Of a stretch of 64,000 nucleotides of DNA, positions 27,100 to 34,477 are shown piece by piece (positions within the stretch are counted from its first letter, which is position 1; every line of letters starts with the position of its first letter). This DNA comes from Pleionea sediminis (lineage in GTDB: Bacteria; Pseudomonadota; Gammaproteobacteria; Enterobacterales; Kangiellaceae). A program made the translations under genes and the position numbers. Location of the stretch: assembly GCF_007570825.1 (NCBI RefSeq), contig NZ_SUNB01000002.1:806001-870000 (forward strand). Direction: 5' to 3'. Under the pieces are notes generated by a model that was not told the origin of the DNA, did no database searches, and was given only the letters and a program-made list of their open reading frames with translations.

Positions 27100-27957
27100 A
27101 TGAAAGTTTTTGACCACCTTAAAACCATCCCCCAATACTTAATACCGCAACATGGACTGTCGGTGTTAGCAGGAAAACTTGCCGATAAAAAAAATCTCCG
27201 GATCAAAAATTGGGTTATTAAAACCTTTGCTAAACATTATGGTGTCGATATGTCGATAGCCGTTGAGCCCGATTTAACGGCTTATGAATCGTTTAATGAT
27301 TTTTTTACCCGAGCAATTCGTCCAGAAACTCGCCCCATTTGCGATGACCCAGACACACTCGCATGCCCAGTCGATGGTGCTGTCAGTCAATTTGGGAAAA
27401 TTACGAATGGCGATATTATTCAAGCGAAAGGTCACTCCTATACAGTGCAGGACTTATTAGGAGGCGATGCTAAATTAGCAGAGCAATTTGAAGATGGCGA
27501 ATTCATAACCATCTATCTCTCTCCGAAAGACTATCACCGTTATCACATGCCAATCGACGGTAAATTGACGCGAATGATTCACGTGCCCGGTAAACTATTC
27601 AGCGTTAACCCGTTAACCGCAAGAACCGTCCCACGACTCTTTGCCCGAAATGAGCGAGTTGTGGCCATGTTTGACACCGACTTTGGTCCTCTCGCTTATG
27701 TTGCGGTTGGCGCCACTATCGTTGGTAGTATGGAAATGGCCTGGTCAGGTATTGTAACGCCACCGACCATAAAAGATGTATCAGAAACTCAGTACGCTGA
27801 AGGCGATGTAACTCTCAAAAGAGGAGATGAGGTTGGACGTTTTCGTCTTGGCTCTACAGTTATTTTATTGCTACCTAAAGGTTCCTACTCTTGGGACGAA
27901 AGTATAAAAAATGAAGCGCCAACGCTGCTTGGCCAACCAATGGTCAAAAGACACTAA
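27100..27957 (+). CDS. psd: Phosphatidylserine decarboxylase proenzyme
   Basis: Psd makes phosphatidylethanolamine at the inner membrane. The 285-residue proenzyme contains HRYHMPIDG with the catalytic His, and FRLGSTVILL near residue 250, where cleavage between Gly and Ser creates the pyruvoyl group on the new alpha chain. ATG at 27100 follows a leader with TAGAAT at 27064-27069, a possible -10 without a clear -35. It is divergent from motA, as in the remembered Pseudomonas order. Confidence 0.95.
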   Translation: MKVFDHLKTIPQYLIPQHGLSVLAGKLADKKNLRIKNWVIKTFAKHYGVDMSIAVEPDLTAYESFNDFFTRAIRPETRPICDDPDTLACPVDGAVSQFGKITNGDIIQAKGHSYTVQDLLGGDAKLAEQFEDGEFITIYLSPKDYHRYHMPIDGKLTRMIHVPGKLFSVNPLTARTVPRLFARNERVVAMFDTDFGPLAYVAVGATIVGSMEMAWSGIVTPPTIKDVSETQYAEGDVTLKRGDEVGRFRLGSTVILLLPKGSYSWDESIKNEAPTLLGQPMVKRH

Positions 27958-28017
27958 ATTTTAAAAGAGGCAACTCGGATTTTGCATTGGGCTATACACC
28001 TTTTAGCAAAAGTACCT

Positions 28018-28047
28018 GTTGCCCGCCTTAATTTAGAAGCGGGCAAC
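28018..28047. repeat. Inverted repeat after psd
   Basis: GTTGCCCGC (28018-28026) and GCGGGCAAC (28039-28047) are perfect 9-bp arms around a 12-nt AT-rich loop, 60 bases past the psd stop. No U-run follows. It may be the transcript end of psd or a protein site. The rest of the 285-base gap up to the next gene shows nothing else clear. Confidence 0.5.
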
Positions 28048-28242
28048 TTACATAGCTATTTAATCAGGGCACTTCTAAATAGAAAAATATTATTATGCTA
28101 TTCGGTTCCTAAAACCAATCTCTTTAAATTTATTAATAACTAAAAGTAATCCTCCCTACTTTTCCACATCAATTTAATCTCAATTTGAGCAAAAGTTCAG
28201 TCTTCGTCTAAGCTTTAAAATAGCAGGTAGTGAATACAAATT

Positions 28243-29553
28243 ATGAAATCTATTTCGTCTCGTCTGGCAGTTATCTATGCGATCGCGGCTTTGTTGATTG
28301 CCTTGCTTCAATTTGCTTACAATTCCTATCAAGATTTTTCACGCCAGCATAATGTTCTTCAACAAGATATCGAGCGAATATTCGATTCCACAAAAGGTCC
28401 AGCAGCGCAAGCCATTTACGATATGAACACCATCAATGCACAACAAATTCTTGATGGATTAAAAGCCTATAACTATTTACTAAAAGCGACAATTTACGAT
28501 GAACTGAATCAAGAGTTCGTTAGCGTTAATCTAGAATCGACCCCACAAACAAAAACAGGCACCGAAGCTATAACTCATTGGTTACTGGGACGAGTTATTG
28601 AAAGCCGAAAATCAACTCTACAAACCCAACAATATGACTCTGAACTAGGTGACTTAATTATCTTTTTTAGCTGGGATATAGCTCTTCAACCTTACTACGC
28701 GAATACTATCAGTATGCTAACAAGTGGGTTAATACGCACTTTCCTCGTATTTTTGGTTATCTATTTTGTTACTCACTTATACATTACTCAACACCTCAAC
28801 CGTATAGTGCATATTCTACAAAATATATTCAGCAGACCCAGGGAACAACAAAATATTCGAGTACCGAAAATTCATAAGAATACAGAAATCGGTATGCTAA
28901 TTGATGTTTTAAATACGACCAATACTCTAAGGAATGATGCTGAAGTTGCACTAAAGAATTTGAATGAAGAGCTCGAGCAAAAAGTTGCTGAAAGGACAAA
29001 GGAACTACAAGAAGCTAATAAAAAACTCAAACTCCAAGCCACTTTAGATTCATTAACTAAAGTGAATAATCGTCGTTATTTTATGGAGCTTGCGGACAAA
29101 AACTTGGAACGCTGCCGACGTTACAATAGACCTATGTGTATTATGATGCTAGACATCGACTTATTTAAGAAAATCAATGACGAACATGGTCATAAAGTTG
29201 GCGACGAAGCATTAATCATTTGTGCACAAACGTGTTTGAGTACTCTACGCACTACCGATATTCTCGGCAGGTTAGGAGGTGAAGAGTTTGCGATATTACT
29301 TCCCGAAACAACAGAAAGTGAAGCCGAACAATTAACACGGCGACTTATTCAAGCGATGCCTAAAAATGAAAGTTTACAGCAAAAAGGAATTCATATGACG
29401 GTTAGCATAGGACTGTATCAAATGAATGCTCAAACAGAGTCAGTTGAGTATGCATTAGATAGAGCGGATGCTGCACTCTATGAAGCGAAAAATGCCGGTA
29501 GAGATCGCTATTCAATTAACAGAATAAATGAAGATAAATTAAATGCAGTTTGA
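28243..29553 (+). CDS. Membrane-bound diguanylate cyclase
   Basis: A 436-residue GGDEF protein predicted to make c-di-GMP. It has a membrane helix at about residues 7-29, a periplasmic sensor domain of about 130 residues, a second helix near 160-180, a HAMP-like and coiled-coil segment (LNEELEQKVAERTKELQEAN), and a C-terminal GGDEF domain. The active-site loop reads GGEEF (345-349), and RTTD at 336-339 sits where the inhibitory I-site RXXD belongs, so both catalysis and product inhibition look intact. The ATG has a weak AGG site. The signal is unknown. Confidence 0.9.
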   Translation: MKSISSRLAVIYAIAALLIALLQFAYNSYQDFSRQHNVLQQDIERIFDSTKGPAAQAIYDMNTINAQQILDGLKAYNYLLKATIYDELNQEFVSVNLESTPQTKTGTEAITHWLLGRVIESRKSTLQTQQYDSELGDLIIFFSWDIALQPYYANTISMLTSGLIRTFLVFLVIYFVTHLYITQHLNRIVHILQNIFSRPREQQNIRVPKIHKNTEIGMLIDVLNTTNTLRNDAEVALKNLNEELEQKVAERTKELQEANKKLKLQATLDSLTKVNNRRYFMELADKNLERCRRYNRPMCIMMLDIDLFKKINDEHGHKVGDEALIICAQTCLSTLRTTDILGRLGGEEFAILLPETTESEAEQLTRRLIQAMPKNESLQQKGIHMTVSIGLYQMNAQTESVEYALDRADAALYEAKNAGRDRYSINRINEDKLNAV

Positions 29554-29602
29554 AAAATACCGTTAATATTAAGAAATATATAATATTATCAAAAATACAT
29601 TT

Positions 29603-30481
29603 TTATTCGGGCGTTTTATTTTCTGGTAAATCGAGCAGCTCTAGTGTTTCATCCGTTAAAAATGGATTTTCAAGATTTATTCGAACTCGACTCTCTAAAT
29701 TGAGCGGCTCCAAATCCTTTACGTAATAGTGGTTAAATATTTTATCATATTCTCCATTTTCTTTTGCTTTCTTCAAACCGAAGAAAATTCTTTGAGCTAG
29801 CTTATTATTCTGCTGACTAACAAAGAAATACATCGGCAACTTATAAACCAATAGCAACCTTGGTTCGATTACTATGTTGTCACTACCATGCTTTTTGTAC
29901 TCATCAAGCACTTCATTAACACTTCGAGAAAAACAATCAAAACGTCCTTTTTCAAGCATATTAAAAAGCGGAAGGTAGAGTGAATTAGTAACGACGGAAA
30001 TTCCATTATGTTTAAGAACACGAGTATCGGGCCAGTGAAGTCCTTGCCCTATTGTTAAATTTCTTTTTCTCCAATCCTCAAGTGAATAAACATCATCAAA
30101 ACGATGCTCATTTCCCTTTTTAATCAGACAAACTCGGTGCCCCAAAAGCCCCTTTGTTACAGGAATTTTAATTGCCTTTAAATCAACTTCTCGAGAAATA
30201 TCAGGTGCAAATAACGCAACATGCACACGTTCATTATTTTTCAATTCTCGAACAACACGCCCTTGTTCCATTCTATCCGTATAACGGATGACATAATCAC
30301 CAAATTGTGACTTTGATAATTTGAGAGCTACCAAAAGTAGTTGATGGGTTGCTTCATTCCCTTCTTTTATGCGATTCCAAATAATGATTTGGTCAGCCTT
30401 TGTTACTGCCGGCTCATTCGAGCTTAGCAAGGTTCCTGGCATCAATACTAAGCTAACAGCAACTACTAAAAAACACCTCAT
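29603..30481 (-). CDS. Periplasmic solute-binding (SBP_bac_3-like) protein
   Basis: From ATG 30481 the protein has 292 residues with a signal peptide (MRCFLVVAVSLVLMPGTLLS). The mature part looks like an extracellular solute-binding domain family 3 protein of the variant without transporter partners: TIGQGLHWPDTRVLKHNGI, a middle GRFDCFSRSVNEVLDEY and a C-terminal helix pair. No ABC permease or ATPase gene is adjacent, so it may be a stand-alone sensor domain. The upstream frame extension (38 more codons from a non-ATG start) encodes no signal peptide and is rejected. Ligand unknown. Confidence 0.72.
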   Translation of the reverse strand: MRCFLVVAVSLVLMPGTLLSSNEPAVTKADQIIIWNRIKEGNEATHQLLLVALKLSKSQFGDYVIRYTDRMEQGRVVRELKNNERVHVALFAPDISREVDLKAIKIPVTKGLLGHRVCLIKKGNEHRFDDVYSLEDWRKRNLTIGQGLHWPDTRVLKHNGISVVTNSLYLPLFNMLEKGRFDCFSRSVNEVLDEYKKHGSDNIVIEPRLLLVYKLPMYFFVSQQNNKLAQRIFFGLKKAKENGEYDKIFNHYYVKDLEPLNLESRVRINLENPFLTDETLELLDLPENKTPE

Positions 30482-30613
30482 GTCAAATAGCCCACTAGCA
30501 AAACATAACTGGAGTATAGTCGATTGAAAATGCCTACTTACCCAATGACAACAAAGGGTAGTAACTTCAGCAACCAATGCAAAACAAGTAACCACCGAAA
30601 AATATTACTTATG

Positions 30614-31036
30614 TTATAACTGACAGAGAGCAAAATGATGACTTGTAATATCAAATCCCTCTCTTAAATAAAATCGGTGAGCAGCAAATCGCTGTACACC
30701 CGAATCTAAATGAAGCTGCTCACACCCTGCTTTTTTCGCGAACTGCTTGAGCCAGTCTATCATTGCTCGCCCTGCTCCAAGAGAACGACTATTTTCCGAT
30801 GTTACCAAGTCATCAACATAAACGTGTTTTTTCCATGCCAAACTTTCGCTGACATAAAATCCGGCAACACAAATGACACTATCATCACTGGTTAGATACG
30901 CCACCTGATAGCCATTTTTAAGTTGTTTGATTATTTGAGATTTTAATGTTTCGTGATTGTACTGCGGTCTGAGCTGTAAAAGCACTGGAACAACAGCATC
31001 TATCTCTCGTTCTTCAATGAGTAAACTGACTTTCAT
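30614..31036 (-). CDS. GNAT-family N-acetyltransferase
   Basis: A 140-residue cytoplasmic acetyltransferase. The GNAT core is visible: VYVDDLVTSENSRSLGAGRAMIDWL contains motif A with the acetyl-CoA pyrophosphate loop (variant R-S-L-G-A-G-R), and the C-terminal FYLREGFDI is the usual motif B. The acceptor substrate is not known. It precedes the solute-binding protein gene on the same strand, 132 bases from its chosen start. Confidence 0.85.
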   Translation of the reverse strand: MKVSLLIEEREIDAVVPVLLQLRPQYNHETLKSQIIKQLKNGYQVAYLTSDDSVICVAGFYVSESLAWKKHVYVDDLVTSENSRSLGAGRAMIDWLKQFAKKAGCEQLHLDSGVQRFAAHRFYLREGFDITSHHFALCQL

Positions 31037-31175
31037 GATTGGCTACCACCCTGTTTCTTTTATTATTTCTGAAAATTATCGTATCACTCCCCAGCGCTCC
31101 CTTGCGATCTTAACTAACACGATAAAGTCCTAGTTCACTGTGATCCGTGATAAATACGTCACTCGCTTCAAGAAT

Positions 31176-31212
31176 GTTGCAAATGCATCATATTTAACTA
31201 TAATGTAGCATA
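31176..31212 (+). promoter_or_regulatory. Promoter and repeated operator candidate of the toxin-antitoxin operon
   Basis: TTGCAA (31176-31181) and TATAAT (31198-31203) are spaced by 16 bases, a good sigma-70 promoter 28 bases before the antitoxin ATG. Two direct repeats, AATGCATCATAT (31181-31192) and AATGTAGCATAT (31201-31212), match at 10 of 12 positions and are spaced 20 bases apart, about two helical turns, across the -10. That suits binding of the Xre antitoxin for autoregulation. Confidence 0.6.
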
Positions 31213-31230
31213 TACACAACGGAGTTCAAT

Positions 31231-31602
31231 ATGAGCGCAAGTCAACACATTCAGCCAGAGCCCGCAGAAGTTCTGGGAAAAGCATTGTTTTCCGCGGCTG
31301 ATTTTCTTGGGTTACCGGCAGAGGTCTTAGGACACATTATCGGGCGCGATAGGACATCTATTTCACGACTTAAGAAAAATCCCACTATTGAACCTGGCAG
31401 TAAAACAGGGGAACTCGCCCTGCTCCTGATACGAGTCTATCGAGGACTCTTTGCTATTTTAGGGGGCAATCAAGCTGCCATGCGGGAATGGTTATTTCAA
31501 AATAACAAAGCATTAGACGGTCGCCCTATAGATATAATGAAGACCGTCACAGGACTTACCCTTACAGTGCAGTATATTGACGCCATGCGCGGGAAAATTT
31601 AA
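31231..31602 (+). CDS. Xre/MbcA/ParS-type antitoxin
   Basis: A 123-residue antitoxin for the RES toxin downstream. The N-terminal helix-turn-helix (about residues 15-60, PAEVLGHIIGRDRTSISRL) should bind the operator, and the C-terminal MbcA/ParS toxin-binding domain (about 65-123, LLIRVYRGLFAILGGNQAAM and LDGRPIDIMKTVTGL) should cover the toxin active site. GGAG lies nine bases before the ATG. The gene is 40 bases upstream of the toxin start. Confidence 0.9.
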   Translation: MSASQHIQPEPAEVLGKALFSAADFLGLPAEVLGHIIGRDRTSISRLKKNPTIEPGSKTGELALLLIRVYRGLFAILGGNQAAMREWLFQNNKALDGRPIDIMKTVTGLTLTVQYIDAMRGKI

Positions 31603-31642
31603 CCCTCCTTTTCCATACATAACGATAATAAACCGGAAAGTC

Positions 31643-32404
31643 ATGAACGATTCAAAGCTTTGGCAAGCAGTCAAAGGCAGTCATAGTATTGTCCCTCTCA
31701 CTATGAAATTATACCGAGTGGTAGAAAGTCAGGAGCAAGTAGCAACCACCCTGATAACAGAGACAAAAGACGAACAAAATATTTTGGAACAATTGATTGA
31801 AGAGTCCAAGCCCAAACAAGACAAAGAACTCTCCGACCGCCACTATCTCATAAAAACACCATTTCGATACCCACCATTAAAATATGGCTCTCGATTTGGC
31901 AGCGTTTGGGAACCCAGCCTTTTTTATGGCTCCCAAACAGTAGAATGCGCTCTTGCAGAAGTTGCCTATTATCGATTTCGATTTCTCTGTGACATGGAAA
32001 ACAGTGAGTCGCTCACAAAGCATAATATTCAATCCTATCATTCATCGTTCTACGTAAACACGCAATCGGACTTTGGCATTCAGTTGCACAAGCAACCATT
32101 CTCGGATTATCGCACTGAATTACGCTCGGTTCTAAGCTATACAGTTACACAACAGATCGGCTCAGATATGCGAGACTCAGGGGTTCTTCTGTTCAGCTTT
32201 GAATCTGCCCGGCAAGAAGGAGGTATCAACGGTGCAGCTTTCCATCATTCCGTCATTCGCTCTCGAAGTCCTATGAAATTAGAAAGCTGGCAGTGCTTAA
32301 CTCAGCAAAAAAGAATCGTATTTCACAATGCCGTAAATCATCAATCTCTCGAATTTTCCAAAAACTCGTTTATGCAAGAAGGCGAATTTCCAATCATTCG
32401 TTAA
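31643..32404 (+). CDS. RES-domain toxin
   Basis: RES toxins consume NAD+ by phosphorolysis or ADP-ribosyl transfer. The 253-residue protein has the expected order of conserved residues: Arg in FRYPPLKYGSRFG, a Tyr/Gly region (SLFYGS), the Glu in CALAEVAYYRF, and a Ser in the LFSFESAR part. ATG at 31643 is preferred (GGAAAG just upstream) over a TTG at 31577 that overlaps the antitoxin. It has an N-terminal extension of about 60 residues before the core, somewhat longer than many family members. The toxin appears complete. Confidence 0.85.
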   Translation: MNDSKLWQAVKGSHSIVPLTMKLYRVVESQEQVATTLITETKDEQNILEQLIEESKPKQDKELSDRHYLIKTPFRYPPLKYGSRFGSVWEPSLFYGSQTVECALAEVAYYRFRFLCDMENSESLTKHNIQSYHSSFYVNTQSDFGIQLHKQPFSDYRTELRSVLSYTVTQQIGSDMRDSGVLLFSFESARQEGGINGAAFHHSVIRSRSPMKLESWQCLTQQKRIVFHNAVNHQSLEFSKNSFMQEGEFPIIR

Positions 32405-32412
32405 GTCATCAA

Positions 32413-32598
32413 ATGGACAACAATCGCCTCCTAAAACTTGGCTATAAGAGCATCTATTTTTATTTGATTAAACACTATAAGCAGTACGAATTACCTCGAT
32501 TCGAGAACTTTACCCATAAAGTCGATTTAAACTTAAAGTCCGCTAATTCTCAGCCGATTTATTACATAATCGCGATAAACTTTTTGGAAGAACACTGA
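32413..32598 (+). CDS. Small unknown protein between RES toxin and DUF5610 gene
   Basis: A 61-residue frame starting eight bases after the toxin stop. Its TGA overlaps the ATG of the next gene (TGATG), which argues that it is translated. The product (MDNNRLLKLGYKSIYFYLIK at the start) is basic, rich in Tyr, Lys and Leu, with no signal peptide. I recognise no family. It could be a third toxin-antitoxin component, a regulator of the DUF5610 protein or a coupling ORF only. Confidence 0.5.
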   Translation: MDNNRLLKLGYKSIYFYLIKHYKQYELPRFENFTHKVDLNLKSANSQPIYYIIAINFLEEH

Positions 32599-33821
32599 TG
32601 TTCAAACCCATTAATTTTTTTACTCCAACGTCAGGAACTCAGAACCCGAACGATTTCGGTAGCACGTTAAGAAATCGTGGCAACAATTCTCCTACGTCTG
32701 TGTTGGGCCCCAATGTAAATCCGAGTATTCGTTCTGGTAACGACTTTGATATCTTCAACTCTGTTTTACAAAAGGCTTATCAAAAATTGGCTCAGGGACC
32801 GGAGCAAATTAAAACGCCCAATCAAGACAACCGCTTTGCACAATTCAAACCGGTTGAAAAGATTACCTCTGAACAAGCAGCTGGCAATATCCTAGATTTC
32901 ATCCAGCAACGATTAGCCGCCGATAAAGCGAATGGAGCTTCGACAGAGAAACTTAATCAATCACTGAATGAAGCCCAAAAAGGATTTGAGAAGGGGTTTG
33001 CTGAAGCAAAGAATATTATCGAAGGGATGGGATTAATGTCTGACAAGTTATCGGACGAAATTTCTGATACTTACCAGCGTGTTACCGATGGAATAGAAGC
33101 TCTGAGAAACGCAATCAACGAACCCTCTTCCGGCAACTCAATTTCCCGCATTGATTCTTCAACAGAGTATTCGCAAAACCGAAGTTTTTCTCTTGATCTC
33201 GTGACTCAAGATGGCGATAAAGTTTCAATTGATATTCGACGCTCACTGAACGCCAGTGAGTCTACCTCTTACCAAAATAGTGACGGCCAAGAGTCTTTGC
33301 AGCTAGATCGTCAATTTTCGTTTTCTGGTCAATTTGAATTGAATGTACAAGGAGAACTGGATGAAGACGAACTGCAAGCGATCAACAATTTACTATCCGA
33401 TGTAGATAGTATCGCCAACGACTTTTATAGCGGTCGTCTGGACCAAGCTTTCAATGCTGCAACACAAATTAATTTTGATGCCAGCGAATTATCTAGTTTG
33501 GATTTAGACTTAAAACAAACGACGCGCGTTAGTGCTATTACTGCATATCAGTCTAATAGCGAACTACCGGAACAACCACCCGTTCCTAATATTGGAGATT
33601 TATTCAGTCGAGTCGATAAGTTAGTCAAAGAAGCTGAGTCATTTTTAGAACCTCGTAAGCTGATCAATGATATTGCCGATGGCTTAAACCTGATTGACTC
33701 TCAATTAAGCAATGACTCTGAAGGCGATGAGCCTTCGGTAGAGCAGAAACAGTTGAATGCTTTTAAGAATAACTTAAATAGTATTTTAGATAACTTCTTT
33801 TCCTCCAAAGAAGAAACTTAG
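32598..33821 (+). CDS. DUF5610 domain protein
   Basis: A 407-residue protein without signal peptide or membrane helix. The N-terminal 50 residues are Asn/Ser/Pro-rich and disordered; a DUF5610-like domain follows (about 90-190, AAGNILDFIQQRLAAD and KGFEKGFAEAKNII), then a beta-rich part (SFSLDLVTQDGDKVSID) and a second helical part (GELDEDELQAINNLLSDVDS). Related proteins occur in marine gammaproteobacteria, with unknown function. It is translationally coupled to the 61-codon frame and ends at a clear terminator, so it belongs to the toxin-antitoxin transcript by position. Confidence 0.75.
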   Translation: MFKPINFFTPTSGTQNPNDFGSTLRNRGNNSPTSVLGPNVNPSIRSGNDFDIFNSVLQKAYQKLAQGPEQIKTPNQDNRFAQFKPVEKITSEQAAGNILDFIQQRLAADKANGASTEKLNQSLNEAQKGFEKGFAEAKNIIEGMGLMSDKLSDEISDTYQRVTDGIEALRNAINEPSSGNSISRIDSSTEYSQNRSFSLDLVTQDGDKVSIDIRRSLNASESTSYQNSDGQESLQLDRQFSFSGQFELNVQGELDEDELQAINNLLSDVDSIANDFYSGRLDQAFNAATQINFDASELSSLDLDLKQTTRVSAITAYQSNSELPEQPPVPNIGDLFSRVDKLVKEAESFLEPRKLINDIADGLNLIDSQLSNDSEGDEPSVEQKQLNAFKNNLNSILDNFFSSKEET

Positions 33822-33848
33822 TTCAAAACGTTACTTCTGGGCGTCATT

Positions 33849-33877
33849 AAAAAAGAGAGTTTCCGACTCTCTTTTTT
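33849..33877 (+). terminator. Rho-independent terminator after the DUF5610 gene
   Basis: AGAGAGT (33854-33860) pairs with ACTCTCT (33866-33872) around a 5-nt loop and is followed by six T residues. An A-run on the left may let it also serve the convergent STAS-like gene. Confidence 0.88.
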
Positions 33878-33931
33878 AATGCTCTTAATTTATGATTTGG
33901 GGTTTAAAAACAAAAGGATTTAAAAGTCGGT

Positions 33932-34312
33932 TTAGACAAGAGTGGGCGGCGAATCAAACCAATTCTTTGCAGCTTGGTTATCAAAAAAAATGCGGACTCG
34001 AATTTCAGGTTCGCTAATACAAAACTTTAAAAACCTGGATTTATCAATGGCCAGGTCACAGTCAAGCAATATCGCGACTCGTCCTTTGAATAAAGATGCA
34101 TTTTCCGACATAAACTCAGCTATGTGATAAATGTCGAGTTCTGTTAACTGACATTTTGTTCGAGTTAGATCAAACAATATATCGTAGAGCTCGACATTGC
34201 CAACGCCTTTTATAAGTCGATTTAAACTTGAAAGCGTCTCCTCGAGATTGAATTTTCCTTGAAAATCCATTCGAATAAAGTCTGACTCACTAAATATCTC
34301 TAAATTTTTCAT
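33932..34312 (-). CDS. STAS/SpoIIAA-like single-domain protein
   Basis: A 126-residue cytoplasmic protein with the alternating beta-alpha pattern of the SpoIIAA-like/STAS fold: DFIRMDFQGKFNLEETL, a central VELYDILFDLTR strand-turn, VAILLDCD and VRIFFDNQAAKNWF at the end, a common closing phrase of this group. No kinase, phosphatase or sigma-factor partner is adjacent. ATG is at 34312. The role is unknown; lipid or nucleotide binding and partner switching are both possible. Confidence 0.72.
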   Translation of the reverse strand: MKNLEIFSESDFIRMDFQGKFNLEETLSSLNRLIKGVGNVELYDILFDLTRTKCQLTELDIYHIAEFMSENASLFKGRVAILLDCDLAIDKSRFLKFCISEPEIRVRIFFDNQAAKNWFDSPPTLV

Positions 34313-34424
34313 AACCTAACAAAGTTAAATTTAACATAGACAAAGTATAAGGGAGTTAAGGTGTGTTATATATTCGCAGCAGCTGACTATTTGAAAATAT
34401 GTGGTCACTACTTTGTAATATAAG

Positions 34425-34452
34425 AAAGTGCCAAAAATAATTTTGGCACTTT
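34425..34452 (-). terminator. Strong stem-loop ending the subtilisin transcript
   Basis: AAAGTGCCAAAA (34425-34436) and TTTTGGCACTTT (34441-34452) are perfect 12-bp arms with a 4-nt loop, 26 bases after the stop at 34478. An outer pair CTTTGTA / TACAAAG (34411-34417, 34452-34458) extends it. The U-tract on the minus strand is interrupted. Confidence 0.65.
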
Positions 34453-34477
34453 ACAAAGTTAAGAACAAATCGATTAA

